Shown here piece after piece: positions 9,734 to 19,315 of a stretch of DNA of 64,000 nt. Origin of the DNA: Heterocephalus glaber (taxonomy: Eukaryota > Chordata > Mammalia > Rodentia > Bathyergidae). The stretch spans positions 11,205,699 through 11,269,698 of the forward strand of contig NW_004624734.1 in assembly GCF_000247695.1 (NCBI RefSeq), written 5' to 3'. How positions within the stretch are numbered: the first letter of the stretch is position 1; every line of letters begins with the position of its first letter. Position numbers and translations under genes: made by a program. The notes below the pieces were generated by a model that ran no database searches, was not told the origin of the DNA, and was given only the letters and a program-made list of their open reading frames with translations.

Positions 9734-9793
9734 ATGGACGTGACGGTCTCGGAGCTCATGGAGCTCTTTCTGCAGAGCCCGCTGGTGACCTGG
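9734..9793 (+). CDS. CCDC88C: CCDC88C (DAPLE) coding exon 1
   Basis: This exon encodes residues 1-20, beginning MDVTVSEL and ending SPLVTW, then a consensus donor GTGAGT at 9794. CCDC88C (DAPLE) belongs to the Girdin/CCDC88 family. It is a large cytoplasmic protein with an N-terminal HOOK domain, long coiled coils, a G-alpha-binding motif and a C-terminal PDZ ligand that binds Dishevelled in Wnt/planar-polarity signalling. Only the start of the HOOK domain is here. The ATG has a good Kozak setting (G at -3, G at +4) and is the first AUG downstream of the GC boxes. The paralogue CCDC88A shares the SPLVTW block but not the MDVTVSEL start, so I assign CCDC88C. The upstream frame stays open for at least 46 codons, but only through a GTG at 9596, so I did not extend the start. 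Confidence 0.95.
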
Positions 9794-10453
9794 GTGAGTG
9801 CGCCCAGCTCCCCGCCCCTTTGTTGGTGCCCCGGGCTGGGGGCGCGCGAGAGGCAGCAAGTGGCTCCCGGCGCAGGTCGGGGTCCGGGTCCTGCGGTCCC
9901 CAGGCTTTCCGACCCCGGAGCCTTCGCCTCCGCGGTGCGCCCGCCGCGCTCACCCCGGCCCGGAGCGGAGCGCAGCGGGGACACCTGCTCCCGCCTGGCG
10001 CTGGGCTGGCGGCCCGGCCCCGGGTCTGAGCCGTCCCCGCCGTTCTCAGGGCTGGAACCACTCCCCAGGGGCTGTACTCCCCCACATCCCCTCGTGGAGT
10101 TGCTGAACCCCGGAGATCAACCGGGGGATGGCGGTGACGGGCGGGCAGTAAGGGGCCAAGTGGGAACAGGAGCAAGCTGGGTGGGCTCCCTGCTTTCAGT
10201 GGATCTAGACGTGAGAAATTTATTGAAAAGTCTCTTTTATTTATTTCTTTTTCGCTCTGGAAAGCTAGAGAAAAGCGTCCAGGAAGTTTTCCTCCTCCGG
10301 CTTGGCGTCTGTTGCTTGGCGCAGGGAGGGGACAGAGGCCCAGGAAGGAGGGTGGGCTTGAAGGGAGCAGCGGGCGCGGTGACCGCTTCCTGCCACACGC
10401 GGCCCGAGACCCGCGGGTGACTTCCTCCCCCCCCCCCGCCCATCTCCCTGCAG
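9794..10453 (+). other. CCDC88C: CCDC88C intron 1 (phase 0)
   Basis: This 660-base intron runs from GTGAGT to a CCCTGCAG acceptor. Its first half is still CpG island; near the 3' end is a run of about 13-15 C at 10424-10437. Exon 1's frame stays open into the intron, so a retained-intron transcript would stop at 10418-10420 after 228 codons. That looks like composition rather than a designed isoform. I see no transposon inside it. Confidence 0.9.
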
Positions 10454-10554
10454 GTGAAAACTTTTGGCTCCTTCGGAAGCGGCCACCAGGATAACTTGAC
10501 TATGTACATGGATTTAGTGGATGGCATCTTTTTGAACCAAATTATGCTGCAAAT
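10454..10554 (+). CDS. CCDC88C: CCDC88C (DAPLE) coding exon 2
   Basis: This exon encodes residues 21-53 plus two bases of codon 54: VKTFGSFG, then the [12 protein letters not shown] block, ending LNQIMLQ. The acceptor is CTGCAG and the donor GTAAGT at 10555. The segment belongs to the HOOK domain, which in the Hook/Girdin families adopts a calponin-homology-like fold linked to dynein or microtubules. Its length of 101 bases leaves a split codon AT|A that exon 3 completes as isoleucine, so the frame is kept. The [10 protein letters not shown] stretch is shared with CCDC88A, while the DNLTMYM part matches CCDC88C. Confidence 0.95.
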
Positions 10555-12009
10555 GTAAGTTGCTTGCTTCAGAGGGGAAGGGCAGAATGGTGCTTAGGCG
10601 GTTTAAAGTGGAAATGAAAGGGGGCCAGGGCGGAGGGGCCCCTGCAGGTTAGTACAAGAGTGCTTCTGCGACTCTTGGGTGTATAAAGACCTTCAGGACT
10701 GCACTCCGGCAGCTTGTTTGATGCAGGAGATTTGGAATTGACTGTCATCCACATGGTTAGACAGTGCAGTTGACTTCACACTCAAGAGCGTAACTGTGGC
10801 CTGAGTAATGAAGTGAAAAAGCCCCTTTTCTTTTTGGGGTCACAGAACTATAACGGGAGTGTCTGGTTACAGGAAGTGTCGGGGTGGGCTGAGAGCATCC
10901 AAGGGTGACTGTAAAGTTTCCCCCTAGGCTAGGTGCTGGTGCAGGTGCTTCTGAGCGGCCTTATGTTTCCTTTTTCAGTTTCTTCAGAGCCAGTGCAGTT
11001 GGCTAAGTGTCCTCTTGTGAATTGGGTTTAAAGTCACTGTATTAGAAGGTGCACAGGGAGTCCGATGCTGGCATAGTTGTAAAAGCGGCTGGCTTCAGCT
11101 GGTTGTGGGTGGAAGTTGCACTTGCTAGCATGTACATACATCGGGCCACATCCTTTCCTGTTGCCACCCTGAAAAGCCCTTCACTCTGACTGACAGCCGG
11201 CCGTCATGTAGGTGTTGGCTTCTACCGCTGCATTCTGTTTTTAACTCAAACTGCAGGGAACATACTGCACCCGAGAGTCAGTATGATTCACAGGCACTCG
11301 AAGCAAAATAAAACATCCTGATGTTCTCTGTAGATTATCCCCTACCTTCTCACCTGCTATGGGTACATTGAGCATAAATCCATTAGCTAATGGGGATCAG
11401 CTTCGTTTGTGGCCAGCAAAGGAGAGGGAGCAGTTTGCTTTTGCGTGTCCAGAAATGATTTATGTAGATTCTACCTTAAAAAAGTCTGTTTTAAGAAATT
11501 TTCTTGATTGCATTGGTCCTTTTGTTTTCATAAGTCGTTTGGTGTCACACTGGGGGAGAGACTGTGCCATCTTCATTTTTTTAAAAGGTATTACTGATCT
11601 TAGCAACCTTCAGTATTTGACTAGATTTTTAACAGGAAAAATCTGTTGTGAGCACTGGCAGCGCTTCTCAGAGAAGGCTGAGAAAAATGAGTTTTCTTGG
11701 GGCTGCCTTGAGGCCCCCCCAGCATTACTAGGTTCCCTTGGTGCGGTCACCAGCAAAACTTCAACCTGTCTTTCCCCAAGCCTGTTTAATTAAGAAACCC
11801 AGCAGTTCCCCCAGCCTTTGCATTCAGCTGTTACACCCGGGAGCAGGGGAGAACAAGAGCCCCTGGCCTGTTTCTCTTTCTTCCCTGACCTTTGGAATTC
11901 CGGAGCGGTTACCACTTGCTTGTAAATCAGCAAAGCCGGTTGGACCTTTCCTTTGAGAAACTCCAGCTCATCACTTGTGTTTGGCCAGGGTTTCTGTGCT
12001 CCCAGGTTT

Positions 12010-12094
12010 GTTTTGTTTTTTAGTACTGGGGATCAAACTTGGGACCTTGTGCTTTTGAGGCAAGTGGTGGAACCACTGAGCGAAATCGCCAGCC
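12010..12094 (-). repeat. ID SINE
   Basis: TTTTTTAGTACTGGGGATC to CACTGAGCGAAATCGCCAGC, reverse of an ID body. Confidence 0.9.
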
Positions 12095-12488
12095 TCGCTC
12101 CCTGGTCATTTTTAATGTCATTTTCTCTCTGGGATAAGCCAGAGTGGATGTTCTGGAAGTGGGACATTTGTGGCACAATAGAAGGGGACTGGAGCAGAGG
12201 ATCAGTGGCTTCTGGAACCGGGAGAAGGAGAGTGGACCGGCTCAGGGCTCCATGTGGCGTGGTTTGGCTGGGGTTGCAATCACCTGGCTCCAGGTACCTG
12301 GAGTCAGAACAGTGTTTGCTTCTGAACGTGGTGGAGACTGAGGCAAAGCAGGCACAGGTCACTCTTGGGGGTGGTAGAGATGCTCTGTAGAGTATGATTC
12401 GCATTCTAAAACTCTTCAAGCTGTAACTTAGGTTAGCACACATTTTGTGTTTTGTAAATTGAGTTACATCAATTAGAAAACAGACACT

Positions 12489-12665
12489 GAGCCCAGCATG
12501 GTGGTGCCTGTACACCCGTAATCACAGTACTCTGGGGAGGATCCCAGCCTGGGTAATTTAGCAACTTAGTGAGACCCTGTCTCACAATAGAGTAAGATGG
12601 GCTGGACATGTGGCTCACGATGAAGGCCCTATGTTAAATCTCCAGTATAGCAAAGAACAAAACAA
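12489..12665 (+). repeat. B4-like composite SINE
   Basis: B1 part (GCCCAGCATGGTGGTGCC, GAGACCCTGTCTCA) then an ID part (GGGCTGGACATGTGGCTCA, GTTAAATCTCC). Confidence 0.8.
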
Positions 12666-12676
12666 AAAAATGAATA

Positions 12677-12758
12677 GAGGCTGGAGTGGGCCTCAGTAGT
12701 AGAGTACTCACCTTGTGTGTGCAAGGTCCTGGGTGTGAACACCAGCAGCACAAAAAAG
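12677..12758 (+). repeat. Old-type ID SINE
   Basis: AGGCTGGAGTGGGCCTCAG, TAGAGTACTCACCTTG, GGGTGTGAACACCAG and an A tail. Confidence 0.75.
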
Positions 12759-12780
12759 AGTCAGTAAATAAGAGAACTCG

Positions 12781-12911
12781 AGCTGGGTGTGGAGGAGCAT
12801 GCCTGGCTCAGGCAGGAGGATCGCCTGGAGTTTGAGGCCAGCCTGGGGTACATAGTTCAAGGCCAGCTTGAACTGCAAAGGGAGACCCTGCTTCAAAAAG
12901 CCAAAAAAAAG
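12781..12911 (+). repeat. B1 SINE
   Basis: AGCTGGGTGTGGAGGAGCAT, paired GGCCAGC blocks and GAGACCCTGCTTCAAAA. Confidence 0.85.
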
Positions 12912-13075
12912 AGAACTCTGGCCCCAGCGTTGGACAGCCCAGGTCACCAGCCTGGGTTTGAACCCTGGATCTCCCCACTGTTAGCATTGTATCACTGGAC
13001 CTGTTGCTCAGTGCCTTGGTTTCCTCATCTGTAAAATGATAGGTGAACTTCTTCCTTGAAGAGTTGGTTGTGCAG

Positions 13076-13278
13076 GCTGGTGTAATGCGCACACCTTTGA
13101 CCCCAGCTGGGCAGGAGGATGGAAAATTCAAGGCCAGCCTGGGCAGTTTAGTGAGACCTTGTCTCAAAAAAAAAAAAAAAAGTATAAGGTCTGGGGGTGG
13201 GGGTGGGGGTGCAGTTCAGGGATGGAGCACTTGCCTAGCATGTGAGAGGCTCAGGGATGGCCCTGAAAGAAAAAAAGA
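13076..13278 (+). repeat. B4-like composite SINE inserted in MIR
   Basis: A B1 part (CTGGTGTAATGCGCAC to TTGTCTCAAAA) joined to an old-type ID part (GCACTTGCCTAGCATG). TGGTTGTGCAG at 13065-13075 and 13279-13289 is its target-site duplication. Confidence 0.9.
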
Positions 13279-13316
13279 TGGTTGTGCAGATTAAATGAGG
13301 TGATGTGCCAGCTTTT

Positions 13317-13396
13317 TTTTTTTGTACCGGGGATCGAACTCGGGTCCTTGCGCTTGCGCAGCAGGAGGCGGAACCACTGAGCTAAATCCCCAGCCC
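13317..13396 (-). repeat. Young ID SINE, CTGCTG subfamily, with 15-bp duplication
   Basis: GTACCGGGGATCGAACTCGG and TTGCGCTTGCGCAGCAGG in reverse; GATGTGCCAGCTTTT at 13302-13316 and 13397-13411. Confidence 0.95.
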
Positions 13397-13663
13397 GATG
13401 TGCCAGCTTTTAGCTCAGTGCTTGCTGCTTAAAGGGTGCTGGGATCAGTGACTTCGTAGGTGTCATTGGGCTCCAGAAAAGATTGGAAGCTCAGTGTAAG
13501 CTTTTCCCCCACCAAGTTTACCTTTCCCTCCTGTCCTTAGTTCCCTAAATCATTGCATAATCCTCAGCAGCAGCTCTCACCGGATGGGGTCGAGGTGCCT
13601 AAGTCCTGGCCCCGAACCTGACTCTGTCCTTCAGCTGGGCCTCAGGCTCCCCTTCTGCAGAAG

Positions 13664-13761
13664 AAGGGGCCAGGGATTTAGCTCAGTGGTTCCAGCGCCT
13701 GCCTTGCCAAGCGCAAGGTCCTGAGTTCAATCCCCAGTACCAGGAAAAAAAAAAAAAGAAA
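13664..13761 (+). repeat. Young ID SINE with 14-bp duplication
   Basis: CTGCCTTGCCAAGCGCAAGG, AGGTCCTGAG and an A tail; CCCTTCTGCAGAAG at 13650-13663 and 13762-13775. Confidence 0.95.
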
Positions 13762-14239
13762 CCCTTCTGCAGAAGAGCAGGTGGAGCATCAGGCTCTCTC
13801 GCTTTGTCTCCCTCGCTGGGCCAGGGACCTATACTGATCATTTCCCCAGGTTGGAAGGCCAGGAAGTGGCTGGGCAGGGCTGTTGCCAGCTGCCGGCTAG
13901 GTGCCAGGTGGCAGGGCTCAGATAAGAGGCTGTTACCTAACACTCCTGAGCCATCTGGAGGCTGCCTGGGTCATGTGACCGCACCTGGCCATTGTCTCTG
14001 GCAACCCTAGAAGGCTTGGGTAGTAGTCCCTTGGCCCTGGCTTCATGGTAACATCAGCGCCACCTGGAAGCAAGAAAACCTCTGTGGGCTCAGCTTTCAA
14101 GGGAGGCTCGGGTCTAGAATTCCTGAGTCCTGAATGAGCGTGTGCTGCTGACTGGCCTGGAAGGAGAGGTCTCGGGTTCGAAGCTCTGATGAGCTTTGGA
14201 GCGGTTTCTAGTCTTCAGGGAATTATTTAAGGGCCTGGG

Positions 14240-14410
14240 CCCTAGCGCCAGGCTGACAGATTCACCTCCTTATCCCAGCACGTATGAAGCCCTCCTTCTG
14301 AGCCTCAGTCTCCTGATCTGCAAGAAGGGATGGACGTTGTGGCTCTGGGGAGGACTAAGACAATGCAGGTGGAAAATGTCCAGCACATGCCCGTCGTTAC
14401 CCGGTCCACC
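14240..14410 (+). repeat. MIR relic
   Basis: GAGCCTCAGTCTCCTGATC, a TGCAAGAAGGG stretch, GACTAAGACAATGC and GTCCAGCACATGCC match the MIR core-to-tail order. Diverged. Confidence 0.6.
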
Positions 14411-14639
14411 GAGGGAGGCCCGGAGTGGGCATGTGTGCACTCGGGGTGTGTGTAGGGACTGTGAGGGGGACCTGGGCCGGGAGCTTGTGCCCTCAAGAAG
14501 CTGGTGGTGAGTCCAGCTCGATTTTGTCAAGCCTTCTTTCTGACCCCCGGTACTAGCTGCCAAATCCAAGCTGACATGTTAATTATTCAGAGGCCAGTTG
14601 GAGAGCGTCTTCAGCTTCTCAGAAGCATTTGAGGGATAA

Positions 14640-14720
14640 TTTCCCCCAAGGTTCTCCAAGAGGAGTTTATGTTCCCATTTTACAGATACAGAAACTGAGT
14701 ATAAAAAGGCAAATACCTAA
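14640..14720 (-). repeat. MIR relic
   Basis: CCCATTTTACAGATACAGAA followed by ACTGAG is the reverse of the MIR TCAGTTTCCTCATCTGTAAA block. Confidence 0.55.
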
Positions 14721-14721
14721 A

Positions 14722-14858
14722 AGCTGAGCATGGTGGTGCATTCTGGGAGGCTGAGGCAAGAGGATCGTAAGTTAGAGGGTTAGCAATTGGGCTTAGCAAT
14801 TTAACAGGCTCCTGTCTCAAAAAAATGCAAAGGTCCTGGGTTCAGGCCCTAATACCAT
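14722..14858 (+). repeat. B4-like composite SINE, diverged
   Basis: GCTGAGCATGGTGGTGCATT, GGCTGAGGC, CTCCTGTCTCAAAA, then GGTCCTGGGTTCAGGCCC. Confidence 0.75.
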
Positions 14859-14986
14859 ACATCCATACATACATAAATGGGCACATACCTGTTGGTTGAA
14901 TGAGTTTGTGCTAGTACAAAATGGAACAAATTTTTTTTTCAAATTTGGGTAATTTTCTTCTGCCTGTCTCTCCCTCTCTCCCTGTC

Positions 14987-15060
14987 ATGCCAGGGTTTAA
15001 ACCCAGGACCTTGTACATGGCTAGGCAACTGCTATGCTACTGAACTACACCCCCAGCCCA
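14987..15060 (-). repeat. Old-type ID SINE
   Basis: CATGCCAGGGTTTAAACCCA, GTACATGGCTAGGCAA and CTACACCCCCAGCCC in reverse. Confidence 0.8.
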
Positions 15061-15130
15061 ATAATTTCCTGTTTCGGTTGTGGCATATGACACTGCATAG
15101 GGGCTTTGAGTTCTAAAAATTTCATGTTCA

Positions 15131-15394
15131 AGCCAGGTGCAGTGGTCCACTCCTGTCATCCCAGCACTTTGGGAGGCTGAAGCAGGAGGATTGCAAATTC
15201 CAGCCCAGGGCCAGGGATTTAGCTCAGTGACACTGCACCTTCCTTGAAACTGCAAGGCCCTGAGTTCGATTCCTGGTACCAAAAAAAAAAAAAAGTTCCG
15301 GCCCAGTCTGAGATCCTGGGTCAAAGAAAAATTTTAAAAGGGCTAGAGATATAGCTCAGTGCAAAGGGCCTTGGTTCAGTCCCCAATGATCCCT
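15131..15394 (+). repeat. B4-like composite SINE, split by a young ID
   Basis: B1 part at 15131-15208 (GCCAGGTGCAGTGG, CCCAGCACTTTGGG). Its continuation and ID part lie at 15295-15394 (GCTAGAGATATAGCTCAG, TTCAGTCCCC). Confidence 0.85.
15209..15294 (+). repeat. Young ID SINE nested in B4
   Basis: GGCCAGGGATTTAGCTCAG, GCAAGGCCCTGAGTTCGATT and an A tail; flanks ATTCCAGCCCAG / GTTCCGGCCCAG are the decayed duplication. Confidence 0.9.
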
Positions 15395-15432
15395 ACCCCC
15401 ATTTCATGGTCATTTATAGAATAGGAAAATTC

Positions 15433-15510
15433 TTTGTTGTTGTTTTTTTTGGTACCAGGAATCAAACTCAGAATCTTGCACTTGCCAGGACTCAGCTACA
15501 TCCCTGGCCC
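15433..15510 (-). repeat. ID SINE, shortened
   Basis: TTTTTGGTACCAGGAATCAA to AGCTACATCCCTGGCCCC; the middle has a small deletion. Confidence 0.85.
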
Positions 15511-15630
15511 CAATATATACTTTCTTGATTTACTTTTAAAGTTTGGAATATGACCAAAAATTGGAGTCTGGCTTCCCCAAAGAGAGAGAGAAGGTTGCTA
15601 AATTCTAACTCCCTTTAAAATTCTAGTAGG

Positions 15631-15786
15631 ACCCAGGCATGGTGGCACACACCTGTAATCCCAGTACTCTGGAGGCTGAGGCAGGAGGATTGTTTCGAGT
15701 TGAAGGCCAGCCTGGGCTGTATAGTGAGTTTAAGGCCAGACTGAAATGCAAAGCGAGACCTTGTCTCAAAAAGCAAACAAAACAAC
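15631..15786 (+). repeat. B1 SINE, near full length
   Basis: CCCAGGCATGGTGGCACAC, CCCAGTACTCTGGAGGCTGA, the duplicated GGCCAG blocks and CTTGTCTCAAAAAGC. Confidence 0.9.
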
Positions 15787-16059
15787 AAAACTGGAGCAGG
15801 AGTTGATTTCCTTTTTCCACTTAGAAGTTTTGAAAAAAAGGAAGCCCTAAGGGGCTCACATTTGCACTTGGGACTCTGTAGCTTTGCTCCATCTGCTCTG
15901 CACACCTGCCTGTCTCCTGTCCGCTGAGGTCCTGGTGAGACAAGGGCTTCTATGACCGGCGCTGTCGTGTGAAGAGGATGGCTGTTCACAAGGACCTGGG
16001 GGCAGTGCTTGCACAGGGGCTTGGCATGTCCCCCGGCATACAGATCCAAGAAGAGTTCA

Positions 16060-16190
16060 AGGTTGCTAACTGGAAGGACCCTGGATCCATTTTGCAGATG
16101 AACACACTGAGGCCCAGAGAACTGTGGCCAGTCCTGGAACCAGAGCTGAGCTATGCGTGGTTCTCTTCCTGCAGCACAGACAGGTGGGGG
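16060..16190 (-). repeat. MIR relic
   Basis: TCCATTTTGCAGATGAACAC followed by ACTGAGGCCCAGAGAACTG is the reverse MIR core. Confidence 0.7.
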
Positions 16191-16256
16191 TTGGGCTACT
16201 GGGTGGGGTGGAGATGGAGCTATGCCTTCCCTACCCAACATCAGGACTTCTGTTTT

Positions 16257-16341
16257 TGTTTTGTTTTTGGTACCAGGGATCGAACTCGGGACCTTGTGCT
16301 TGTGAGTCAGGCAGTGGCACCACCGAGCTAAATCCCCAGCC
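16257..16341 (-). repeat. Young ID SINE with duplication
   Basis: GGTACCAGGGATCGAACTCG to GCTAAATCCCCAGC; CAGGACTTCTGTTTT at 16242-16256 and 16342-16356. Confidence 0.95.
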
Positions 16342-16384
16342 CAGGACTTCTGTTTTGATGTGTTCTCTAATACCCTCTTTTTAG

Positions 16385-16473
16385 GGCCGGGGATTTATCT
16401 CAGTGGTTTCGCCGCCTGCTGCACAAGCGCAAGGACCCAAGTTCGATCCCTGGTACCAAAAAAACCCCACAAA
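16385..16473 (+). repeat. Young ID SINE, CTGCTG subfamily, with duplication
   Basis: GGCCGGGGATTTATCTCAG, CGCCTGCTGCACAAGCGCAA, GGTACC and an A tail; ACCCTCTTTTTA flanks near 16372 and 16474. Lies only about 45 bases from the preceding ID in opposite orientation. Confidence 0.95.
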
Positions 16474-17996
16474 ACCCTCTTTTTACCTAGGGAGCCTTAG
16501 TTAAATGAGGGAGTACTACTGATCACAGTAATTAGTCTAATTAGTCGTACAGCAGTGCCACGGTTCTTTTGGAGTGTTGCTTCAGTTAGCTGTCTTCCCA
16601 GAACAAGGCAGAACAAAGCAGGGATGATCAGAGAGGCGTCCATGCTGTGAGGTAAGGAACATGCCGGCCCTGCATGTGTGTGGGGTCTTTGCACATGAGT
16701 GGGCATGCAGGGTGTATGCCTCCTGAGGTGGCCCTGACTGACTTAAATGAAATCTCAGACTACAGTTACAATAAAACAGAAAAAGCCCTGCATGGTCTCA
16801 AAGTTCTGCTTTATTGAACCGTGCATTTGTCATTGTGGAGTTGGCTTCTTGGCTCTGAAGGTAGCTACAGTCAAGGGATGAGAATTACACCATTATGAGA
16901 AATTATTTTGTAATGCTAGGAAAACTTATACAGCTAAAAATGCCCCCGTGGTTTAAATTCTGAACACCTCTTCTTTTCCTAAGTTAATTTCCCTGGAACG
17001 GTAAGCCTTTATTTTCTCAGTAGTTGAGTGCCCCCAGGAGAGACACGTAACGAGGGAATGGCGTGGCCGTCAGACTCCATTACTGTGCGGGAACAGTAGG
17101 AAATGTTGTCACCTGACAGTTGAAAAGAGGTTCTCTGGTTGCCCCCACATACCCATGGGGCTATTTTAGGGGATGTAAGATGACTGAATAAAGTCTGGCT
17201 GATTGTGAGGTGTGAAAGGGTTTGCATACTGATGATACCGTGTAGGGACTCAGTGTGGAAGTGAAATATTTACTTAAAGGTTGAACTTTAACAACCTGTG
17301 TTACAAAAAAGCATTATATTTCTAGTATCACTTGAAATTATTTTGATGTGTAGGTTTTTTTTGTTTTTCTATGTCTGAGTTTCCTATTAATTGTTGGCTT
17401 TGAGCCAAATGGCATTGAGGTTTTCCTTGCCTCCCTGCACCAGCCCCAGTAGGCCCTGCACCTTTGTTGCAGGGCTTAGATGACAGATGAAATCTAGTAG
17501 ACAGGCCTTCACCATCCTTGGGGTGTCTGGGGACAGGGCTGGGAGGGCGGCCTTTGTTATGAAAAGCAGCTGCAGCTCAGGAGTGGGGAGCTCGCTCACT
17601 GGGCTCCATTAAGTGCTGTCTGATTGTCAGAACCAGTTCCTAGCACTGAGGATTTTGAGAAAAATACCCTGAATATGGATGAGTGAAATTGTAAATCACT
17701 TGCTGTAGACTTCTGGTTTCATCTCAGCCAGAGCTGCCTTGCCTGAGGTTGGAAGATCAGTGACACTTTGGAGGTTGCCCACATGAAGGGTTTGTGTGTC
17801 TCTCAGAATTTCTTACAGGGTGCATAGTGAGCAGTAGTGTCGAAGACTGAGCATGCCAGGTTTTGGTGATGGAATTGTGTCACTGGAATGTAAATCATAG
17901 GCAGGACCAGCCCAAGACCAATGCGGATGCTAGAGAGTGAACTGTTAAGAGGAACAGCACGATTTTATTATTTTCTTAGTATTCCACATGCATTGC

Positions 17997-18079
17997 TTTT
18001 TTTTGGTACCAGGGATTGAACTCGGGACCTTGTGCTTGCGAGTCAGGTGGCGGAACCACTGAGCTAAATCCCCGGCCCC
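17997..18079 (-). repeat. Young ID SINE with 10-bp duplication
   Basis: GGTACCAGGGATTGAACTCG to GCTAAATCCCCGGCC; CATGCATTGC at 17987-17996 and 18080-18089. It ends 290 bases upstream of exon 3. Confidence 0.95.
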
Positions 18080-18379
18080 CATGCATTGCGTTTAATCTTG
18101 AAGTATGTTTTTGGTGAAGGTACTGAGTTTTGTCCAGCCTGGCATTTGGGTCTGCAGTGACAGGGATGTCTCCGACCAGTGCTGCGACAGTGGGCGGAGG
18201 CAGCATTGATCAGGACAGTGATGGGCCAGGTGCCTGGTCGGGGAGGAGAAAGGTGATTGTCTCACCCCATCCCTGGCTTAGGGTGAGACTTAGCCACGCT
18301 GTCACAGCCTTGGTGTCACTGAGGGACTAACGTGGCTCACGGGACCAGAGAACTGAATCTCTGCTCTCCTTCTTCCCAG

Positions 18380-18488
18380 AGATCCCAGGCCGACCAACCA
18401 GCGCATCAATAAGCACGTCAACAATGATGTGAACCTTCGTATTCAGAACCTGACCGTCCTGGTGCGGAACATTAAGACTTACTATCAG
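18380..18488 (+). CDS. CCDC88C: CCDC88C (DAPLE) coding exon 3
   Basis: The exon completes isoleucine 54 and encodes residues 55-90: [16 protein letters not shown], then a block from NLRIQNL to KTYYQ. The acceptor is TTCTTCCCAG, the donor GTAAGG at 18489, and the length 109 bases (one plus 36 codons), so intron 3 is phase 0. The sequence continues the HOOK domain. The [16 protein letters not shown] core is characteristic of CCDC88C and related to, but distinct from, CCDC88A. I recall isoleucine in the human protein where this one has valine (NLTVLV), a conservative change. Confidence 0.95.
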
Positions 18489-19266
18489 GTAAGGCGTCCT
18501 GCCCTCTACGGAGTCCTGGTGCTCGGCCCGAAGGGACGGCGTGTGAGTTCAGACAGTGGCTCCCTGACCCTGCCATTGGCTAGAGCCCAGTCCTGGGCTT
18601 CCTGTGGGGTGAGCTGTCGAATGACTTCACTTGCTCAGCAAACCTTCGCTGAGCTGTGGAAAGGTTCGTGCCCAGAGAGCCTAATGGTTTGCATCTTCCA
18701 TGTGGCAATGGGGACTCTGAAAGGAGCTTTCTGCCCACATCCCTGGCTCTTGTACAAAGGATGAGGGAAAGAAGGGACCAGAGGAGGGCTGTAGAGGCCA
18801 AGAACAGAGGGCTGGCCTTGCCACGGGGACAATCCACTGCCTGGATGTCAGCACATCTGGTGAGTGTGTGCCCGAAGGGTCAGCCCCTACCTGGCCTGCA
18901 GGTACTCGATGGTGCACAATCTCTGGGTGGCCAGCATGGATGGGGAAGGGACTGCAGCTGTGACTTTGAGCCTGGGTTTTCCAGGCTTTTCCTAGCAGTG
19001 ACACTTTCTTCCCCCATATGATTTTTCTTGAGATCCCAGCTCTTGTCACTGATTATTTTGGGGACTGGGAGACCTGAGTGTGCTCTGCTTGGGTGCCTCT
19101 TCTCCCTCTAGTACCCCAGGGAGCACAGTTTGAGAACCGCCACTCAAGCACTTCCGGACCCCTGCGCAGACTCTGCCCCAGACCTGTTCCTGGCACTCGG
19201 CCTCCTGGCCTATAACTGTGCAGTGCTGGTGTCTGGGGGCCTCCTCCTCCTCCTCAGACATTTCGA

Positions 19267-19315
19267 GGTCTCTCTTACACGAGGGCTCTCTTACACAGGG
19301 CTCTCTTACACGAGG
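19267..19315 (+). repeat. Short tandem repeat, 3 units of about 16 bases
   Basis: The CTCTCTTACAC core occurs three times in a row with variable GAGGG/AGGG spacers. Not part of a recognised transposon. Confidence 0.85.

Larger units (their letters stand above)
9130..10140 (+). promoter_or_regulatory. CCDC88C: CpG-island promoter and 5' UTR region of CCDC88C
   Basis: CpG dinucleotides are very dense here and sparse on both sides. The island covers the start codon at 9734, exon 1 and most of intron 1. I see no TATA box at a useful distance. Perfect GC boxes lie at 9268-9277 and 9506-9515, and a CACGTG E-box at 9375-9380. This is the usual layout of a broad, TATA-less housekeeping-type promoter. 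The transcription start cannot be fixed from sequence; 9400-9700 is an inference. No ATG occurs between about 9130 and 9733, so any transcript starting there would use 9734 as its first AUG. Large open frames on both strands across the island come from GC-rich composition, not extra genes. Confidence 0.85.
12930..13440 (+). repeat. MIR relic, split by a B4 and a young ID
   Basis: MIR-like parts are 12930-13075 (TTTGAACCCTGGATC, TTCCTCATCTGTAAAATG), 13290-13301 (TTAAATGAGGTG) and 13412-13440 (AGCTCAGTGCTTG). The first split has an 11-bp duplication, TGGTTGTGCAG; the second a 15-bp duplication, GATGTGCCAGCTTTT. Confidence 0.75.
10555..18379 (+). other. CCDC88C: CCDC88C intron 2 (phase 2)
   Basis: This 7,825-base intron runs from GTAAGT to CTTCTTCCCAG. 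Bases 10,555-12,009 are unique-looking sequence in which I recognise no repeat or exon. From 12.0 to 16.5 kb it is packed with ID, B1, B4 and MIR copies, listed separately. From 16,490 to 17,986 I see again only unique-looking sequence. Confidence 0.9.

Noticed and set aside
8907..9984. Overlapping open frames of 195-278 codons on both strands in the CpG island
   Set aside because: They overlap each other in several frames, are rich in Arg, Pro, Gly and Ala as any CpG-rich DNA would be, and match no family I know. Composition explains them.
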